In this document: in pieces, positions 41,862-50,189 of the stretch
Layout: each line of letters opens with the position of its first letter
How positions within the stretch are numbered: the first letter of the stretch is position 1
Assembly (NCBI RefSeq): GCF_015689175.1
Contig: NZ_CP065047.1
Coordinates: 1,550,001 to 1,614,000 of the forward strand
DNA length: 64,000 bases
DNA from: Mycobacterium kubicae
GTDB lineage: Bacteria; Actinomycetota; Actinomycetes; Mycobacteriales; Mycobacteriaceae
Direction of reading: 5' to 3'
Notes under the pieces: generated by a model
Told to the model about the DNA's origin: nothing
What the model saw: only the letters and a program-made list of their open reading frames with translations
Databases searched by the model: none
Program-made: the position numbers and the translations under genes

Positions 41862-42832
41862 ACGCCGACCCCCTCGTCGAGCAGAGCGAGCAGGTCCCAC
41901 TCCGTTTCGCACACCCGCCGCCCAATCGTGGCCAACTCCACCGAGCGGGCCTGTCCGCTCAAGTGGCGTTCGGCCTGATGCCGACAGATGATGCCCCACC
42001 GCAACGTCGCCAGCACCAGCCACCAGTGAAACGCCACCCGGTCGAGGGAGGTCTCGCTGGCCTCCTCGTAGGCTTGCAGGAAATCCTCGATGCCACCCAG
42101 ACCGCCTGCGCCGCGGCTGGCCGGGGCGCCGAAACGCCACGCGCGAATACAGAACCAGGCCAGGTCCTCATAGGCGGCACCGACATGAACGAGCTCCCAA
42201 TCGAGCACCGCGGCGAGATCGGATCCGTCGACGATCAGGTTGCCCATGCGGAAGTCGCCGTGCACCAGGACCGCGGGCGACGGCGGCGGCTGATGGGCAG
42301 CCAGCCAACGGAATCCCCACTCGAAGGTCGCGGTGGTGTCACCCATGGCGTCGAGTCGCTCACGCCATTGCATGAGTTGATCGCCGCGTTCCAAGCTGGG
42401 ATCGGCGGTGTCGGCGCGATGGATGGCCGCGAGCGCCTGCGCGCATTGGCCTAACAGCCGCTCCCGCCCGGATGCGTCGAGTTGACGTTCGATGCGGCGA
42501 ACAATGGTCTCGCCCTTGATCTCTTGGCAGATCAAGAACGGGTTACCCAGTGCGGCAGGCGAGTCCGATGCGGTCAGAATGGCCGGGACGGGTGCCCCGA
42601 CCGCTGCGGCGGCGGCCTGCACGCGCGCCTCCAATTCCATCCCGGCATGGACGTCATCGGGCGGGCCGATACGCAGGATCAGTGCTCGGCGCTGCGCACC
42701 GGTGACGGCGTCGAACGCCCAGGTGCTGCGGCTGGCGCCACCGGTGAGGGCGCGCAGATTCTCGATCCCCACTTGCCCGCCGAGCACCGGTTGCAGCACC
42801 GCTGGGAGACGTTCCTGCAGTTGCGTGGTCAC
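41858..42832 (-). CDS. APH-like acyl-CoA kinase (LvaA / ACAD10-11 kinase type)
   Basis: APH-fold phosphotransferase of 324 residues. The catalytic HGDFRMGNLIV and metal-binding VLDWELVHVG are intact, as is LTGGASRSTW near the N-terminus, typical of the kinase domain of human ACAD10/11 and of LvaA. Those enzymes phosphorylate the hydroxyl of 4-hydroxyacyl-CoA so that an acyl-CoA dehydrogenase can eliminate phosphate. The gene overlaps both the dehydrogenase upstream and DUF6285 downstream by four bases, giving the expected trio. The chemistry is inferred from family and context; an antibiotic-resistance role is unlikely. Confidence 0.86.
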   Translation of the reverse strand: MTTQLQERLPAVLQPVLGGQVGIENLRALTGGASRSTWAFDAVTGAQRRALILRIGPPDDVHAGMELEARVQAAAAAVGAPVPAILTASDSPAALGNPFLICQEIKGETIVRRIERQLDASGRERLLGQCAQALAAIHRADTADPSLERGDQLMQWRERLDAMGDTTATFEWGFRWLAAHQPPPSPAVLVHGDFRMGNLIVDGSDLAAVLDWELVHVGAAYEDLAWFCIRAWRFGAPASRGAGGLGGIEDFLQAYEEASETSLDRVAFHWWLVLATLRWGIICRHQAERHLSGQARSVELATIGRRVCETEWDLLALLDEGVGV

Positions 42833-44067
42833 TTCTTGCCGAACCTGAACAGCCGCTGGGCAACTCGGCGCATTTGAATCTCTTCGGCACCCTCGGTGAT
42901 CCGGTACCGACGATGATGGCGGTAGATGTGCTCGAACGGCTCATGGCGGCTGTAGCCGACGCCGCCGAACACTTGCATGGCCCGGTCGGCGGCCTCGCAG
43001 ACCAGCCTGTTGGCGCGGTAGTTGGCCATCGCCACCTTGTCGGAGACTTCCATGTGGTGGTTGCTGTCCAGGTGCGCGGCCGCGTAGTACACCAGCAGTC
43101 GCACCATCTGCGCTTCGGTCTGCAGTTCGACGAGCGGCCACTGTACGGCCTGGTTGACCGACAGCGGCTTGCCGAACACTCGTCGTTCGCCGGCGTAAGC
43201 GACGGCGCGGTCGATGCAGTACTGGGCGGCACCGAGGCTGCTGGCCGCCTGGCGAATGCGGTTCTCGTGCAGGAACGTTTGGCCGACCTCCAACCCGCGG
43301 TCCACCTCACCGAGCACGGCGTCGTCGGCCACTCGGACGTCGGTCAATTCCACTTCACCGTGGTCGGTCGGCATGTTGAACGTCCACCAGTAGTAGGGCA
43401 CGTGGAACCCCGGGGCGTCGGTGGGCACCAGGAACGCGGTGATGCCAAGCGGGTGTCCGGGTTCGCCGGAGGTGCGGGCGAACACCAGATCGTGGGTGGC
43501 GCGGTGCACCCCGGTGTTGAACCGCTTGGCGCCGTTGATGATCCAGCCGTCGCCGTCTCGCTCGGCGCGGGTCTCCAGCCAGGTGGCGTCCGATCCGTGG
43601 TTGGGTTCGGTCAATCCGAAGGCCATCGACCGCTCACCGGTGATCAGCGCTTCGATCCATTCGGTTTTCTGCGTCTCGGTCCCGAACCGGTCCATCATGA
43701 TGACCTGCGGGAAGTTGCCGACGATGGACGACTCGTTCTGCAGGTCGTTGTGCAGGCCTAGTCCTTTGTGCGCCAAGTGCTCGCGGATGACGGCCATGTC
43801 GATGTTGGTGCCGTCACGACCGCCGAATTGCGACGGCAGGCCGTAGCGCAGCCAGCCCGCCCGGTCGGCGCGCCGACGCATCTCGGAAAGCAGATCTTCC
43901 CATTCGGCGCGTGGAACACCGTCATTGTCCCAGTCGGTGCGGGCGTGTTCTCGGCGCTTGTCGAAGTACTGGATGTGTTCGCGCTCCAGCGGCTTGATCT
44001 CGGTCTCGATGAACTCGTCCATCTCCGCAAGGACGCCCGGGAGGTGTTCTGGCAGAGCGAAATCCAC
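42829..44067 (-). CDS. Acyl-CoA dehydrogenase (LvaC / ACAD10-11 type)
   Basis: FAD-dependent acyl-CoA dehydrogenase of 412 residues. FAD/substrate blocks are MAFGLTEPNHGSDATWLETRA and ENRIRQAASSLGAAQYCIDRAV; the C-terminus has QVFGGVGYSRHEPFEHIYRH and ITEGAEEIQMRR with the usual Glu. Fused or adjacent to an APH-like kinase, this subgroup processes 4-phosphoacyl-CoA toward 3-hydroxyacyl-CoA (LvaC, ACAD11). GTG 44067 follows AAGGAGAT at good spacing; the ORF continues upstream to 44160 through the TetR gene and is not used. It overlaps the kinase gene by four bases. Confidence 0.87.
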   Translation of the reverse strand: MDFALPEHLPGVLAEMDEFIETEIKPLEREHIQYFDKRREHARTDWDNDGVPRAEWEDLLSEMRRRADRAGWLRYGLPSQFGGRDGTNIDMAVIREHLAHKGLGLHNDLQNESSIVGNFPQVIMMDRFGTETQKTEWIEALITGERSMAFGLTEPNHGSDATWLETRAERDGDGWIINGAKRFNTGVHRATHDLVFARTSGEPGHPLGITAFLVPTDAPGFHVPYYWWTFNMPTDHGEVELTDVRVADDAVLGEVDRGLEVGQTFLHENRIRQAASSLGAAQYCIDRAVAYAGERRVFGKPLSVNQAVQWPLVELQTEAQMVRLLVYYAAAHLDSNHHMEVSDKVAMANYRANRLVCEAADRAMQVFGGVGYSRHEPFEHIYRHHRRYRITEGAEEIQMRRVAQRLFRFGKK

Positions 44068-44077
44068 GATGATCTCC

Positions 44078-44710
44078 TTAAGCGCCGTAGAGAGTTTTCT
44101 TCCAGACGGTCGATAGGGTGGCGACGGCGTCTTCGTCGGTGATGGTGACGCCGAGTCCACCGTTGCCGGCGGTTCCGACGAAGACGGTGGTGAAGTTCTC
44201 GAACAGCAGCGCGATCGCGGCCGCCGTGTGTTCCGGATTCAGTTCCCCGCCGTAGCCGTGCTCCTGGGCACGGCGGACGGACGCGGCGACGATGTCCATG
44301 CCGAACCGCCGGAATTGGTTCTGCACTGTGGCGAAGCGTTGTTTGGTGGCCGCGAGTTGAGCGACCGCGATCATGATGCCGATGTTCTGCTTGAACATGT
44401 TCCAGTACCCGGTGACCACCGATGTGAAGAACGCATCGTCGTTGGGCGATTCCGGGAGGTGCACGCTCAATCCGGACGGTGTCACAACGTCGTGCAGGAA
44501 GGATTGCGCCAGGGCGGCCAGCAAATCCTCCTTGTCAGTGAAGTACCGGTAGAACACCGCCGACGATTTGCCCGCCGCCGCGGTGATGTCGGCCAAGGTG
44601 GTGCCATGAAAGCCGCGCTCGGCGAACAGCTTTCGGGCGGCTTGCTCGATCGCCTCCTGGGTCTGGCGGCCCTTGGCGCTGAGCGCTCGTGAACCCTGGG
44701 GAGCCGACAT
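44078..44710 (-). CDS. TetR-family regulator of the catabolic island
   Basis: A 210-residue TetR repressor (HTH: QEAIEQAARKLFAERGFHGTTLADITAAAGKSSAVFYRYFTDKEDLLAA). It is embedded in the operon, sharing one base with the upstream lyase stop (TGATG) and ending ten bases before the dehydrogenase start, so it is likely autoregulatory and probably senses a CoA-linked intermediate. The inverted repeat upstream of the first gene (49112-49131) is its best candidate operator. ATG 44710 gives the normal short arm before the HTH. Confidence 0.87.
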   Translation of the reverse strand: MSAPQGSRALSAKGRQTQEAIEQAARKLFAERGFHGTTLADITAAAGKSSAVFYRYFTDKEDLLAALAQSFLHDVVTPSGLSVHLPESPNDDAFFTSVVTGYWNMFKQNIGIMIAVAQLAATKQRFATVQNQFRRFGMDIVAASVRRAQEHGYGGELNPEHTAAAIALLFENFTTVFVGTAGNGGLGVTITDEDAVATLSTVWKKTLYGA

Positions 44711-45603
44711 CAGCTGCGAATCCGGTCTCCGGCGCGCAAGAGTGCGCTGGGTAAGTCGTGCCCGACCACCGATTGGGCGACCCGCGCCGCCGCGACGGCG
44801 GCGGTCAAATCGATGTCCACGTCGATATCGCTGTCGCGCAACAGATACACCAGATCCTCGGTGGCGATGTTGCCGGTCGCGCCCGGGGCGAACGGGCATC
44901 CACCGAGCCCGCCGACCGACGCGTCCAGCCGAGTGACCCCGGAATCGACCGCCGCGTAGGCGCTGGCCAAGCCCGAGCCGCGGGTGTTGTGGAAGTGTCC
45001 CCCCAATGGCAGGTCCCCGATGACCGGACGAAGTTGGGCGATAAGCGACTTGACTCGTCCCGGAGTGGCGGTGCCGATGGTGTCGGCGATGCAGAACCGG
45101 TCCACTCCCTGATCGCAGGCGGCCGCGGCGATGTCCAGAACCCGCTGCGGCGGCGTCGGCCCGTCGAACGGGCAGTCCCACGCCGTGGCGACGATGACCT
45201 CCACGGTGGCGCCGCCGTCGTGAGCGATGGCCACGATATCGCCGATTTGTCCGGTGGCTTGGGCGCTGTCACGCCCGACGTTGGCGTTGCTGAACGCGTC
45301 GCTGGCGGCCACCACGTATTCCACCGAGCGCAGCCCGGCGGCGATGGCCCGGCGTGCGCCGTTGGGACTGGCGACCAGCGCGGAGAAATCGATGTCGGGA
45401 TAGTTGTGCAACTCGGCGGCGAGTTCGGCGGCGTCGGCCATGGACGGCACCTTCGACGGGGAGACGAAGGCGGTCGCCTCCACTTCCCGCACTCCGGTGG
45501 CCGCGACCGCCGCGAGCAACTCGAGCTTGGCGGACAACGGGATTGGCTTCTCGATTTGCAAACCATCGCGCAGCGACACCTCGCGGATGTCGACGTGTGT
45601 CAT
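44710..45603 (-). CDS. HMG-CoA-lyase-like enzyme
   Basis: TIM-barrel lyase of 297 residues in the hydroxymethylglutaryl-CoA lyase family, which cleaves 3-hydroxyacyl-CoAs by retro-aldol or retro-Claisen reaction. The active-site start is EVSLRDGLQ (classical EVGPRDGLQ), metal-binding His residues are in GGHFHNTRG, and the catalytic Cys lies in GLGGCPFAPGATGNIATED. The changed first motif suggests a substrate other than HMG-CoA, perhaps the 3-hydroxyacyl-CoA made by the kinase/dehydrogenase pair. It overlaps the CoA-transferase gene by four bases. Confidence 0.86.
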   Translation of the reverse strand: MTHVDIREVSLRDGLQIEKPIPLSAKLELLAAVAATGVREVEATAFVSPSKVPSMADAAELAAELHNYPDIDFSALVASPNGARRAIAAGLRSVEYVVAASDAFSNANVGRDSAQATGQIGDIVAIAHDGGATVEVIVATAWDCPFDGPTPPQRVLDIAAAACDQGVDRFCIADTIGTATPGRVKSLIAQLRPVIGDLPLGGHFHNTRGSGLASAYAAVDSGVTRLDASVGGLGGCPFAPGATGNIATEDLVYLLRDSDIDVDIDLTAAVAAARVAQSVVGHDLPSALLRAGDRIRS

Positions 45604-46805
45604 AGCACCTCCTCGCCACGCAACTGCGCCACCTCTTCGGCGGTCTTGCCGAGCAGGCCCAGATAGACGTCGTCGTTGTGTTGGCCCGGGCGCGCCGGCC
45701 CGGCGGCGCGGACGGCGCCGGGGGATTCCGAGAACACCGGCACGATGCCCGGTCCGAGCACCGGGCGGCCGATCCGTTCGTCATAGTGCTCGACGAGCAT
45801 GCCGCGGGCCCGCAGCTGCGGGTCGTTGACCACCTCGGCGACGGTGTTGATGGGTCCGGCGATGACCCCTGCGGCGCTCAGGGTTTCGATGATTTCGCCA
45901 GGAGCGCGTTCGGCGGCCCAGGCGCCGATGATGATGTCGAGTGCGTCCTGGTTGCGCCCGCGCGCGCCATGCGTGGCGAACCGATTGTCGGTGGCCAGTT
46001 CCGGGCGGCCCATCGCCTTGCACAGGCGGGCGAACACGGTGTCCTGATTGGCCGCGATCACCACCCAGGAGCCGTCGGCGCTGCGGTAAATGTTCGACGG
46101 CGCAATGCCTTCCAGCCTGGTGCCCGACGGGCCGCGCACCACACCGCCGGCGTCGTAGTCCGGGATCGTGGATTCCTGCACCGCCAGGCATGATTCGGTC
46201 AACGCGACATCGACCACCTGACCGCGCCCGGTCACGCTGCGTCGATACAGCGCAGCCAACGCGCCCTGGGCGCCGAACATGCCGGCCAGGCTGTCACCCA
46301 GAGACAAGGCCAGGCGCGGCGGCGGACCGCCGGGAAATCCGTTGAGATGACGCAGCCCGCTGGCCGCCTCGGCGACGGAAGCGTAACCGGCCTTGTGCGC
46401 GTCGGGCCCCGTTTGCCCGTAGCCCGAGACTCGGACCAGGATGATGCCCGGATTGCGTTCGCTCAGCACGTCGTAGCCCAGATTCCAGCGCTCGAGCGTG
46501 CCGGGGCGGAAGTTCTCCACGACGATGTCGGATTTCTCCACCAACTCGAGGAACAGCTCGCGGCCGCGGGGCCGGCGCAGATCGAGCGTTATGCCGCGCT
46601 TGTTGCGGGCGTGCACGGTCCAGAACACGTGTTCGCCGTCGACCTCGGCCTGACCCCAGGTGCGCAGCGGGTCGGGGGCGCCGGGCGGCTCCACCTTGAT
46701 GACGTCGGCGCCCATATCACCCAGCAGCCGGCCGGCAAAGGGGCCGGCGATCAGGGTGCCCAGTTCGAGCACCCGGATGCCGTCCAGCGGGCCCAGGGCA
46801 GTCAC
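45600..46805 (-). CDS. CaiB/BaiF-family CoA transferase
   Basis: Class III CoA transferase of 401 residues that moves CoA from one acid to another through enzyme-bound anhydrides. N-terminal LELGTLIAGPFAGRLLGDMGADVIKVEPP is typical; the aspartate nucleophile is probably in LALSLGDSLAGM. In this operon it would activate the free acid released by the ring-cleaving dioxygenase/hydrolase before the lyase step. It starts four bases inside the end of the hydrolase gene. Substrate is not predictable from sequence. Confidence 0.9.
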   Translation of the reverse strand: MTALGPLDGIRVLELGTLIAGPFAGRLLGDMGADVIKVEPPGAPDPLRTWGQAEVDGEHVFWTVHARNKRGITLDLRRPRGRELFLELVEKSDIVVENFRPGTLERWNLGYDVLSERNPGIILVRVSGYGQTGPDAHKAGYASVAEAASGLRHLNGFPGGPPPRLALSLGDSLAGMFGAQGALAALYRRSVTGRGQVVDVALTESCLAVQESTIPDYDAGGVVRGPSGTRLEGIAPSNIYRSADGSWVVIAANQDTVFARLCKAMGRPELATDNRFATHGARGRNQDALDIIIGAWAAERAPGEIIETLSAAGVIAGPINTVAEVVNDPQLRARGMLVEHYDERIGRPVLGPGIVPVFSESPGAVRAAGPARPGQHNDDVYLGLLGKTAEEVAQLRGEEVL

Positions 46806-47989
46806 TCGGCTCCCGCGAACTCGTGGCGCCTCAGCCAGTCGGTGACGATGTCGACGGCCTGTCGCAGCTTGTCGCGCTGGTCAGGGCCGGCGTAATAGTG
46901 GGTCGCGCCAGAGATCTCGTACATCTCCTTGTCCGGATGCCCGATGGCCTCGAAAAGCCGGCGGGTGTGGCTGGGCGTGCAGGCGTCATCGGCCAGATTA
47001 CCGATGACCAGCGCCGGGATGGCAAGGTCACGCCCACACGCCACGCCGTCGCCGCGGGCATCGTCGTAGCTCCATTGCGACAGCCAGCCGCGCAGCGTCG
47101 AAAACCGGGCCAAGCCAACCGGACTCATGTTCACCACCTGCGGGTCGCCGAGGTAGCAGGTGCCGGGGGCGCGTTCGTTGGGATCGACGGCTGGGTCGAG
47201 CCAGCGCGGGTCGGCCATGGTGCCATGAACGACGAACCCGAACTCGTCGTCCGGGCGACCAGCGGCCTGTAGCTCAGCGAACTTGGCTTTGACCCAGGCG
47301 GTGATGCGCCGGTTGCGGTCGATCTGTGCCTGCCGATACCTGTCCAGGAAAGCCTGGCGGTAGGGCGGTCGGTTGGGGTTGGCGGGGTTGTACAGATCCA
47401 ACTCCGGGTCCCGCTTGGTGGGATCGGACTCGTCAAGAATGGAGGCGTCCAGCCATTCGGTCAGCGTGCCGTGGCGGCTGATATGGGCCGCCAGCAGCAT
47501 GATGCCGTCGGCGGCGGGCAGGTCCAGCGCGGTCAGGTCGGGCCCGTCGCCCGACGGGCTGGAGGTGATGGTCGGGTGCTGGGCCTGCTGCTGATAGAAC
47601 ACCGACAACGACCCGCCCCCACTCCAGCCGGCCAGCACCACCTTCTGATAGCCGAGGCGCTTCTTGGCGTCTTTGATGCATTCGCCTAGGTCCTCGACCA
47701 CTTTCTCCATCACTAGCGCCGAGTCGGTTCCGCGAAAGCGGCTGTTGCAGTAGATGACATGATGTCCGGCCCGGGCCAGCGCGTTGATCATCGGCAGGTA
47801 GGCGCCGCCACCGATCGGGTGCATGAACACCAGCACGGTGTCCGAGGGCTTGTCCTTGGGCTGGAGCAGGTAGCTTTCCAGCACGGTGATGTCTGCTAGC
47901 CCGCCGTACACGTCGCGGACACCGGAATTGTTCTGAAAAGCAACCAGATAGGGAATGCGGTCGTAGTCGTGCTTCACCACCGCAGGCAT
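46802..47989 (-). CDS. Alpha/beta hydrolase of the catabolic island
   Basis: Alpha/beta-fold hydrolase of 395 residues. The nucleophile elbow is LAGWSGGGSL, the acid lies in VIGNLADDACTPSH and the His in ISGATHYYAG. Between the core strands is a large cap region (about 150-280) rich in Pro, Asn and Asp. ATG 47989 shares one base with the dioxygenase-like stop (TGATG); the in-frame extension to 48247 lies in that gene. It could open an ester, lactone or diketone formed by the dioxygenase. Confidence 0.82.
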   Translation of the reverse strand: MPAVVKHDYDRIPYLVAFQNNSGVRDVYGGLADITVLESYLLQPKDKPSDTVLVFMHPIGGGAYLPMINALARAGHHVIYCNSRFRGTDSALVMEKVVEDLGECIKDAKKRLGYQKVVLAGWSGGGSLSVFYQQQAQHPTITSSPSGDGPDLTALDLPAADGIMLLAAHISRHGTLTEWLDASILDESDPTKRDPELDLYNPANPNRPPYRQAFLDRYRQAQIDRNRRITAWVKAKFAELQAAGRPDDEFGFVVHGTMADPRWLDPAVDPNERAPGTCYLGDPQVVNMSPVGLARFSTLRGWLSQWSYDDARGDGVACGRDLAIPALVIGNLADDACTPSHTRRLFEAIGHPDKEMYEISGATHYYAGPDQRDKLRQAVDIVTDWLRRHEFAGAE

Positions 47990-49080
47990 CAGTGTTGTCC
48001 CAGGTCGTGAGCCAGCACCTCGGCCGAGGGTGTAAGTCGGCGCCGGGTGTCGATGGCGATGACCTGCCAGTCGACCCGGGAGTAGTCGTCGAACTTGCGG
48101 CGTGCGCGTTCTCGCGCCTTCTCCGGAGCGCCGTGGTGAACGCCCTGTGGCGCATGCGAGATCAGGCCCGGCGGCATCGGAATGCCGTAGAGCGAGCCGC
48201 CGTGGAAGAACGCGACTTCGTCGTAGTCCACGTTGCGGTGATACCACGGCGTGCGTTCGGTGCCGGGGACTCCCTCGGCGGGCTTGGGCAAGAAGTTCAT
48301 CACGTAGACGCCAGTGGCCTGCATGAACAGGTGCACCGTGGGGGGCAGGTGCACACTATCGGAGGTGACGACGTTGTAGTCGGCGATGTTGAAGGTGAAC
48401 GCGAAGTTGTCCCCCCGCCAGCCTTCGACGTCGATCGGATGATGTTGGTAATAAAGGGATGTCGGGCCGCCCTGGTGAACAAGTCGGACCTCGTACTCAT
48501 CGCGGCCGTCGTCTTCGAGTGGGGCCGGTTCGGCGATGGTGACTTGCGACGGGTCGAACGGGAAATGCCGGCCCAGCTGGCCGGGCGGCGGAACTCCGAA
48601 CTCGTCGGTGGCTTCCACCATGAGCAGCGTGGTTTGGGACTGGGGGATCTGCCGCCAGGTGCATGCCTTGGGCAGGTAGATCCAATCGCCCTCGCGGTAG
48701 CGCAGTGGCCCGAACTCGGTTTCCAGCAATCCGGCGCCCTGGTGCACGAAGCACAGTAGGTCACCGTCGACGTGACGGAGATGAAACGGCATCGGTTCAC
48801 CCCGGCGGCTGAGCAGGATGCGGCAGTCGGCGTTGCTGAACAGCAGTAGCGGGGCACCGTTGGTGTCGGTCGCGTCACTGGGCTTCAGTTCGCCCGCGAG
48901 CACGTCGACGGGTCGTAGCGGACCGACCGATCGATAGGCGGTCGGGTCGTGTCGGCGGTACAGGTTAGCGGTCCGTCCGGTGAACCCACCGCGGCCCAGT
49001 TCGTCGTCTTTGAGGCCGTCGAGATCGGCGTGCAGGCGCCGCGGCGTCTTCCCTTTGCGCAGGTGAATGAACGATTCCAT
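47989..49080 (-). CDS. Homogentisate 1,2-dioxygenase-like cupin
   Basis: Non-heme-iron cupin of 363 residues in the homogentisate-dioxygenase family. The iron-ligand region reads YHRNVDYDEVAFFHGG, with His and an acidic ligand, and the second His is in SHAPQGVHHGAPEKA; the actinobacterial spacing (HRN-DYDE) differs from human HGD, where Glu is six residues after His. It is the first gene of the island and carries the operator region upstream. ATG 49080 has GGGAG before it. The true substrate may be another gentisate- or homogentisate-like ring or a related 1,3-diketone. Confidence 0.82.
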   Translation of the reverse strand: MESFIHLRKGKTPRRLHADLDGLKDDELGRGGFTGRTANLYRRHDPTAYRSVGPLRPVDVLAGELKPSDATDTNGAPLLLFSNADCRILLSRRGEPMPFHLRHVDGDLLCFVHQGAGLLETEFGPLRYREGDWIYLPKACTWRQIPQSQTTLLMVEATDEFGVPPPGQLGRHFPFDPSQVTIAEPAPLEDDGRDEYEVRLVHQGGPTSLYYQHHPIDVEGWRGDNFAFTFNIADYNVVTSDSVHLPPTVHLFMQATGVYVMNFLPKPAEGVPGTERTPWYHRNVDYDEVAFFHGGSLYGIPMPPGLISHAPQGVHHGAPEKARERARRKFDDYSRVDWQVIAIDTRRRLTPSAEVLAHDLGQH

Positions 49081-49111
49081 GCACGCTCCCGATGGCCGCC
49101 GCGACAAGAAC

Positions 49112-49131
49112 TGAAAGTGACATTACTTTCA
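49112..49131. promoter_or_regulatory. Inverted repeat upstream of the catabolic island
   Basis: TGAAAGT (49112-49118) and ACTTTCA (49125-49131) form a perfect seven-base inverted repeat with six bases between, 32 bases before the dioxygenase-like start. Size and spacing fit a TetR operator, and a TetR gene lies within the operon. Overlapping words AAGTGA and TCACTT form a second dyad with a different centre. Confidence 0.62.
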
Positions 49132-49172
49132 CTTATGGCGAATGCGCAAGGACGGGCGCCATGCCCGGGCGA

Positions 49173-50147
49173 TCAGTCGCGGACGCGTAAGACGACTTTG
49201 CCCTTGGCGCTGCGATTCTCCAAGGACGCGATCGCGGCGCCAGCCTGCTCCAGCGGGTAGACCACCGGTTCGGGTGGCGCCAGCTTGCCGGAGCGCAGCA
49301 GCTCTTCCAATGCCGCCCACTGCTCGGTCAACGCGCCGGGGTGCGTTCCGGTCCAGGCTCCCCAGCCGACACCGACGACGTCGATGTTGTTGAGTAGCAA
49401 CCGATTCACCTTGACGGTGGGGATCTCGCCGCCGGTGAAGCCGACGACCAGCAGTCGCCCCCCGGGGGCCAGCGATCGCAGTGAATCGGTGAACCGGTCA
49501 CCGCCGACCGGGTCCACCACGATGTCGACCCCGCGGCCACCGGTCAACTCCTTGGCCGCGTCTTTGAAGCCCTCGGCCAGCACCACATCGGTCGCCCCGG
49601 CCGCCGTTGCGATTTCGCCCTTTTCCTCGGTGCTGACCACGGCGATGACCCGGGAAGCGCCGAGCACCGAAGCCAGCCGCAGGGCCGACGTGCCGATGCC
49701 GCCGGCAGCGCCATGCACCAGGACCGTCTCACCCGCGCGCAAGCGCCCCCGCTCGGTCAGCGCGAAGTAGACGGTCAGGTCGTTGAACAGCACGCCGGCG
49801 CCCGCCTCGAAGCTGACGTTGTCAGGCAGCTTGAAGGTTCGGTCCGGTGCCAGCACGGCGACCTCGGCCATGCCGCCGGTGAGCATCGTGAGGCCGACCA
49901 CCCGATCACCGGGCCGCACGTGGGCGTCGTCCGGTGCCGACCTGACCACTCCGGCGATTTCGGCTCCGAGCACAAACGGCGGGTCGGGCCGGTACTGATA
50001 GAGCCCGCGGGTGAGCAGCGCGTCGGGGAAAGCGACCCCGGCCGCGTGAACCTCGACGACGACACTGCCGTCGCCACTGGGTTCGTCGACCTCGGTCACC
50101 TCGACCGCATCTGGACCATCGAGCCGAGTCACCCGTGCCGCGCGCAT
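49173..50147 (-). CDS. fadB4: NADPH:quinone oxidoreductase-like MDR protein FadB4
   Basis: Zinc-independent medium-chain dehydrogenase/reductase of 324 residues. NADPH motif VHGAAGGIGTSALRLASVLGA and the quinone-reductase style N-terminus (HAAGVAFPDALLTRGLYQYRPDPPFVLGAEIAG) are present; structural zinc cysteines are absent. In M. tuberculosis fadB4 directly follows fadE24-fadE23, but here about 8.4 kb separates them. ATG 50147. It follows the AcuI-like gene by 42 bases on the same strand, so those two may be co-transcribed. Confidence 0.86.
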   Translation of the reverse strand: MRAARVTRLDGPDAVEVTEVDEPSGDGSVVVEVHAAGVAFPDALLTRGLYQYRPDPPFVLGAEIAGVVRSAPDDAHVRPGDRVVGLTMLTGGMAEVAVLAPDRTFKLPDNVSFEAGAGVLFNDLTVYFALTERGRLRAGETVLVHGAAGGIGTSALRLASVLGASRVIAVVSTEEKGEIATAAGATDVVLAEGFKDAAKELTGGRGVDIVVDPVGGDRFTDSLRSLAPGGRLLVVGFTGGEIPTVKVNRLLLNNIDVVGVGWGAWTGTHPGALTEQWAALEELLRSGKLAPPEPVVYPLEQAGAAIASLENRSAKGKVVLRVRD

Positions 50148-50189
50148 GCCACCTCCGTTGTCAGCCGCAGAAAATTTCGTCGCCTCAAT

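Noticed and set aside
41858..42832. Kinase read as an aminoglycoside resistance gene
   Set aside because: Context with an acyl-CoA dehydrogenase and DUF6285 fits acyl-CoA kinases, and APH fold alone is not evidence of resistance.
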